DNA from: Actinomycetes bacterium
Lineage (GTDB): Bacteria > Actinomycetota > Acidimicrobiia > Acidimicrobiales > Bog-793
Reading direction: 5' to 3'
Length of the DNA: 7,557 nt
Assembly (NCBI GenBank): GCA_021823365.1
Contig: JAKAOD010000140.1
Coordinates: 1-7,557 of the forward strand
Position 1 is the stretch's first letter. Each line of letters starts with the position of its first letter. A program made the translations under genes and the position numbers. Shown here piece after piece: positions 5,375 to 7,557 of this stretch. The notes below the pieces were generated by a model. That model had not been told where the DNA came from. It did no database searches and was given only the letters and a program-made list of their open reading frames with translations.

Positions 5375-5811
5375 GTGCGCGATGGCCCGTGTAGCATTCG
5401 TTACATCCCGTGGCGCGTCCTCACCTACCGCCTGCCTGCCGAGCCGTCCCGTCACCGGGTGGCGGTCTGGCGCGAGCTGCGCCGGTCCGGGGCCGTGGCG
5501 CTCCAGTCGGCGACGTGGGCGGTTCCCGAGGGGGACCGCTTCGACGGCGGGCTCGACCGGGCGATCGCCCCCTCGTGCGTCGGGCCGGAGGCCAGGCGCT
5601 CTGCTTCGAGGTGAGCGCCTCAGAGGAGACGATCGCGGCGCTGGAGTCGCTGCTCGGCGACGACCGCGCGGCCGAGTGGGGAGAGCTCTGCACGGAGTGC
5701 GAAAAGGCGGTGGTCGAGCTGCGGCGCGAGATCGAGAGCGAGAGGTTCACGCTCGCCGAGCTGCTCGAGGACCTCGCCGAGCGCGTCTACGACGCGAGGC
5801 AGCACTCGTGA
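5375..5811 (+). pseudogene. ChrB-like N-terminal domain protein, broken by a frame change
   Basis: Two frames together cover a whole ChrB N-terminal-type domain. The first gives WRVLTYRLPAEPSRHRVAVW, RELRRSGAVALQSATWAVPE, then GLDRAIA. The second, from about 5573, gives LVRRAGGQALCFEVSASEE, LLGDDRAAEWGELCTECEKA, then FTLAELLEDLAERVYDAR and a TGA at 5811. The join is at the C5 run at 5568-5572; one extra C would fuse GLDRAIA to LVRRAGGQAL. Proteins with this domain alone are small, cytoplasmic and poorly characterised; full-length ChrB is associated with chromate resistance, but no chrA transporter or ChrB C-terminal domain is present here, so chromate should not be inferred. The start is uncertain: GTG 5375 is the only common start close to the domain and has no good Shine-Dalgarno. 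Confidence 0.68.
5390..5405. promoter_or_regulatory. TGTA-N8-TACA dyad at the 5' end of the ChrB-like gene
   Basis: TGTAGCATTCGTTACA has outer TGTA/TACA arms, a G-T wobble pair and an inner C-G pair. It stands out as AT-rich in its surroundings. If the gene starts at GTG 5375, the dyad lies inside the first codons; if the start lies elsewhere, it could be an operator. TGTA...TACA arms are common among small winged-helix repressors. Support is weak. Confidence 0.25.
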
Positions 5812-5890
5812 GGGCGCTGGCGAGGAGACCGAGCGGTCCGGCGCCCTGGTCGAGCGCACGCCTCCCTGCGAGCGGGGATGCGGCAGGAAC

Positions 5891-6514
5891 GTGAACGTCG
5901 ACCACCTCGTATCGAGCCTCGGCTACTGGGCGGTGCTGCTGCTCGTCGGGGTCGAGAGCCTCGGCGTGCCGCTCCCCGGGGAGACGGCCCTCATCGCGGC
6001 TGGCACCTTCGCCGGGCAGACCCACCATCTCAATCCGTGGGCCATCTTCGCCGTGGCCTCGGCGGCGGCGATCACCGGCGACAACATCGGCTTTCTCATC
6101 GGCGACAAGGGCGGCTACCGGCTCGCCCGCCGCTATGGCAAGAAGGTGCGCCTCGACGAGCGCAAGCTCAAGGTCGGCCGCTACGTCTTCGACCGCTACG
6201 GCGGGAAGGTGGTGTTCTTCGGCCGGTTCGTCTCGGTGCTTCGGACCTACGCGGCCTTCCTCGCCGGCACCAGCCGCATGCGCTGGCGGCGCTTCCTCCT
6301 CGCCAACGCCGCCGGCGGGATCGTCTGGTCGGGGATCTACACGCTCGCCTCCTACGAGGCGGGCACGACGTTCCGCCACGTGTCGGGGAAGATCGACTTG
6401 TTCCTCGGGATCGCCGCCGTCGCCGTGATCGTCCTTGTCTTCCTCCTCGTGCGGCACTCGACCACCAAGCTCGCCGACCGGGCCGAGCTCGCCTACCCGG
6501 GGCCGCTCGAGTAG
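5891..6514 (+). CDS. DedA family integral membrane protein
   Basis: The product has 207 residues, the usual DedA size. The N-terminal VGVESLGVPLPGETALIAAG (19-38) is the conserved E-x4-PxPGE re-entrant region. ITGDNIGFLIGDKGG (61-75) follows, then the C-terminal signature FFGRFVSVLRTYAAFLAGTS (109-128) with R112, R118 and G126. Hydrophobic stretches lie at about 12-40, 50-72, 135-152 and 168-188. DedA/VTT proteins act in the cytoplasmic membrane, with roles in lipid carrier or phospholipid flipping and membrane homeostasis in several bacteria; the substrate here cannot be told. The GTG at 5891 follows GGCAGGAAC, a close but acceptable ribosome site, and puts the first helix at the normal distance. 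The 79 bases before it hold nothing recognisable. It is intact and converges on the YihY/BrkB gene 22 bases away. Confidence 0.92.
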   Translation: MNVDHLVSSLGYWAVLLLVGVESLGVPLPGETALIAAGTFAGQTHHLNPWAIFAVASAAAITGDNIGFLIGDKGGYRLARRYGKKVRLDERKLKVGRYVFDRYGGKVVFFGRFVSVLRTYAAFLAGTSRMRWRRFLLANAAGGIVWSGIYTLASYEAGTTFRHVSGKIDLFLGIAAVAVIVLVFLLVRHSTTKLADRAELAYPGPLE

Positions 6515-6536
6515 CCGAGCAGCGCAACCCGCGGCC

Positions 6537-7505
6537 CTACGGCGAAGGGCCTTCGCCTTCGCCTTCGCCGGCGGTGGCGACCTCGCCGGCGGATCGCCCG
6601 TAGCGCCGGGCGAGCAGGACGAGGGCGCGGCGGTCGGCGTCGGTCCGTGGCCGGCGGCCCAGGCTGCGGGGCCACAGACGGTGCTCGAGGACGGCGTTCG
6701 CCTCGGCGCAGCAGACGGTGAGCAGCGCACCGAGGTAGAGCCAGGCGAGCAGGCCGATGACGCCGGCAAGTGTCCCGTACAGCTGCGAGGCGTGCGCAAG
6801 CTCGTGCCGGACGTACAAGGCGCCAAGGCTCTGGAGCAGCGTCCAGCCGACCGATCCCGCCGCAGCGCCCGGCGCGAGGGCGCGCCAGCGCAGACGGCGG
6901 TTCGTGAGGACCCGGAAGGCGAGGAGGTAGAGCGCGAAGTTGAGCGCCAGCGGGCCGAGAACCCCGAGGAAGGCGACGGGCGCCGCGGGCGCGCCTCCTG
7001 TCTGCTGCAGGCTCGCGAGCCCCGTCGAAGCGAGGAACGTGCAGCCGAGGATGACCAGCATCCCGAGCCCCCGGAGCCGCGATCGGAGCAGGCCCGGGCG
7101 CTCGGCGAGCGGGACGTCCCAGATCCTGTCCATCGCCCGCTCGGTGGCCCGCGTGACCCCGAGACCGGCCCACAGCGCGACGGCGCAGCCCGCACCGAGC
7201 GCGAGACCGCTACCTTTGATCGAGCTCGTCACGTAGCCGGACAGGGCCGGGAACGAGCGCGCGACGGTGGCGACGACGTGTGCCCTGAGGCCCGAGCTCG
7301 CGCCGAGCACGAACCCGAGCACGGCCGAGAGCACGAGGATCAGCGGGAACATCGAGAGGAACCCGTAGTGCGCGACGAGCGCGGCGAGGTTGCCGCCTTC
7401 GTCGTCGGCCGCCTTGCGCACGACGGCGACGGGGAAGGCGAGCGCCGCATGTCGCTGCTGCAGGGCGTCGCCGCGCAGGAGGAGCTTCCGGAGCCAGGCC
7501 ATCAT
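6537..7505 (-). CDS. YihY/BrkB family inner-membrane protein
   Basis: The product has 322 residues from the ATG at 7505. The family opening ALAFPVAVVRKAADDEGG is followed by the hallmark NLAALVAHYGFLSMFPLILV, then WAGLGVTRATERAMDRIWDV, RVLTNRRLRWRALAPGAAAG, and the end signature YGTLAGVIGLLAWLYLGALL with CCAEANAVLEHR. About six hydrophobic segments are visible, as expected. These proteins were once annotated as ribonuclease BN, which is now regarded as wrong; the transported or bound substrate is unknown. The tail is hydrophilic and ends in a Gly-Glu repeat. Start choice: ATG 7505 and ATG 7502 are adjacent, without a clear Shine-Dalgarno; the frame remains open to the right edge, and a TTG lies at 7538, so the gene could begin further upstream and be cut by the window. 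Intact within the window. Confidence 0.9.
   Translation of the reverse strand: MMAWLRKLLLRGDALQQRHAALAFPVAVVRKAADDEGGNLAALVAHYGFLSMFPLILVLSAVLGFVLGASSGLRAHVVATVARSFPALSGYVTSSIKGSGLALGAGCAVALWAGLGVTRATERAMDRIWDVPLAERPGLLRSRLRGLGMLVILGCTFLASTGLASLQQTGGAPAAPVAFLGVLGPLALNFALYLLAFRVLTNRRLRWRALAPGAAAGSVGWTLLQSLGALYVRHELAHASQLYGTLAGVIGLLAWLYLGALLTVCCAEANAVLEHRLWPRSLGRRPRTDADRRALVLLARRYGRSAGEVATAGEGEGEGPSP
6541..6557. terminator. Perfect hairpin between convergent DedA and YihY/BrkB genes
   Basis: GGCGAAGG-G-CCTTCGCC has 8-base complementary arms, folding as a 7-bp stem with a 3-base loop. It lies 27 bases past the DedA stop and inside the last codons of the opposing gene. No T-run follows on either strand, so it is not a classical intrinsic terminator; U-less hairpin terminators are proposed in actinobacteria. 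It partly overlaps a short CCTTCG repeat, so chance formation is possible. Confidence 0.35.
6550..6569. repeat. Three in-frame CCTTCG hexamers encoding a Gly-Glu tail
   Basis: Three perfect tandem CCTTCG units plus CC, in frame with the YihY/BrkB gene, encode the (GE)n run in its C-terminal tail (GEGEGEGPSP). Six-base units change length without changing frame. The tail lies beyond the last membrane helix and is probably disordered. Confidence 0.6.
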
Positions 7506-7557
7506 GAGATCGTCGTGCACGACCGCCCCGGCGGGCAACCGGCGCCACGCAAGGCCC

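Noticed and set aside
5375..5811. Chromate-resistance operon
   Set aside because: Only a ChrB N-terminal-type domain is present and it is frame-broken; no chrA or other chromate gene is in the window.
5747..7195. 482-codon minus-strand ORF spanning DedA and YihY
   Set aside because: It is in the wrong frame for YihY and antisense to DedA; the composition is Ser/Arg/Pro-rich without motifs.
1..7557. CRISPR arrays, tRNA/rRNA genes, insertion sequences, toxin-antitoxin or phage-defence genes
   Set aside because: I looked for direct repeat arrays, cloverleaf-like segments, transposase motifs and terminal inverted repeats and saw none.

Overview
The window is very GC-rich, with coding codons ending almost always in G or C, GTG starts used freely, and Shine-Dalgarno motifs such as GGAGG. 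This suits a high-GC actinobacterium. The YwiC-like protein, the YihY/BrkB protein, the DUF2249 hemerythrin and the COG2345-type regulator are all consistent with that, but no marker gene fixes the lineage.

Layout. Positions 2-820 (+) hold the 3' part of a YwiC-like membrane protein. Facing it at 893-1597 (-) is an intact hemerythrin-HHE/DUF2249 protein. A fragment of the nitrate reductase gamma subunit NarI survives at about 1843-2007 (+). An intact ArsR-like/COG2345 winged-helix regulator with four C-terminal cysteines follows at 2041-2721 (-). Positions 2754-3207 hold no recognisable gene, only one coding-like scrap. An NHL six-unit propeller gene at 3208-4150 (-) is broken by two frame changes. 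It shares a divergent promoter region with a short broken ORF (4251-4399 +) and an intact MOSC-domain protein (4404-5105 +). Next come a small ORF that changes frame at a GCCC tetranucleotide tract (5102-5321 +) and a ChrB-like gene that changes frame at a C5 run (5375-5811 +). The right end is intact housekeeping-type membrane protein sequence: DedA (5891-6514 +) converging on YihY/BrkB (6537-7505 -).

Interpretation. The intact genes between 893 and 5105 (hemerythrin/DUF2249, Cys-containing COG2345 regulator, MOSC protein), together with the narI scrap, suggest the remains of an anaerobic nitrate-respiration or nitrosative/oxidative-stress island. Three intergenic regions in the middle are strikingly AT-rich compared with everything around them and share related sequences (TAGTCTATC, TATATCTA, TAGKCTTANNTAGA). 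This suggests one regulator, most simply the COG2345 protein, acting on its own gene, the hemerythrin gene and the divergent NHL/MOSC pair.

Caution. At least four, and perhaps five or more, frame changes lie between about 1800 and 5600, while the flanking genes are clean. This fits real decay of an accessory region, but indel errors in the assembly cannot be excluded from the sequence alone. No RNA genes, CRISPR arrays, transposases or attachment sites were seen.
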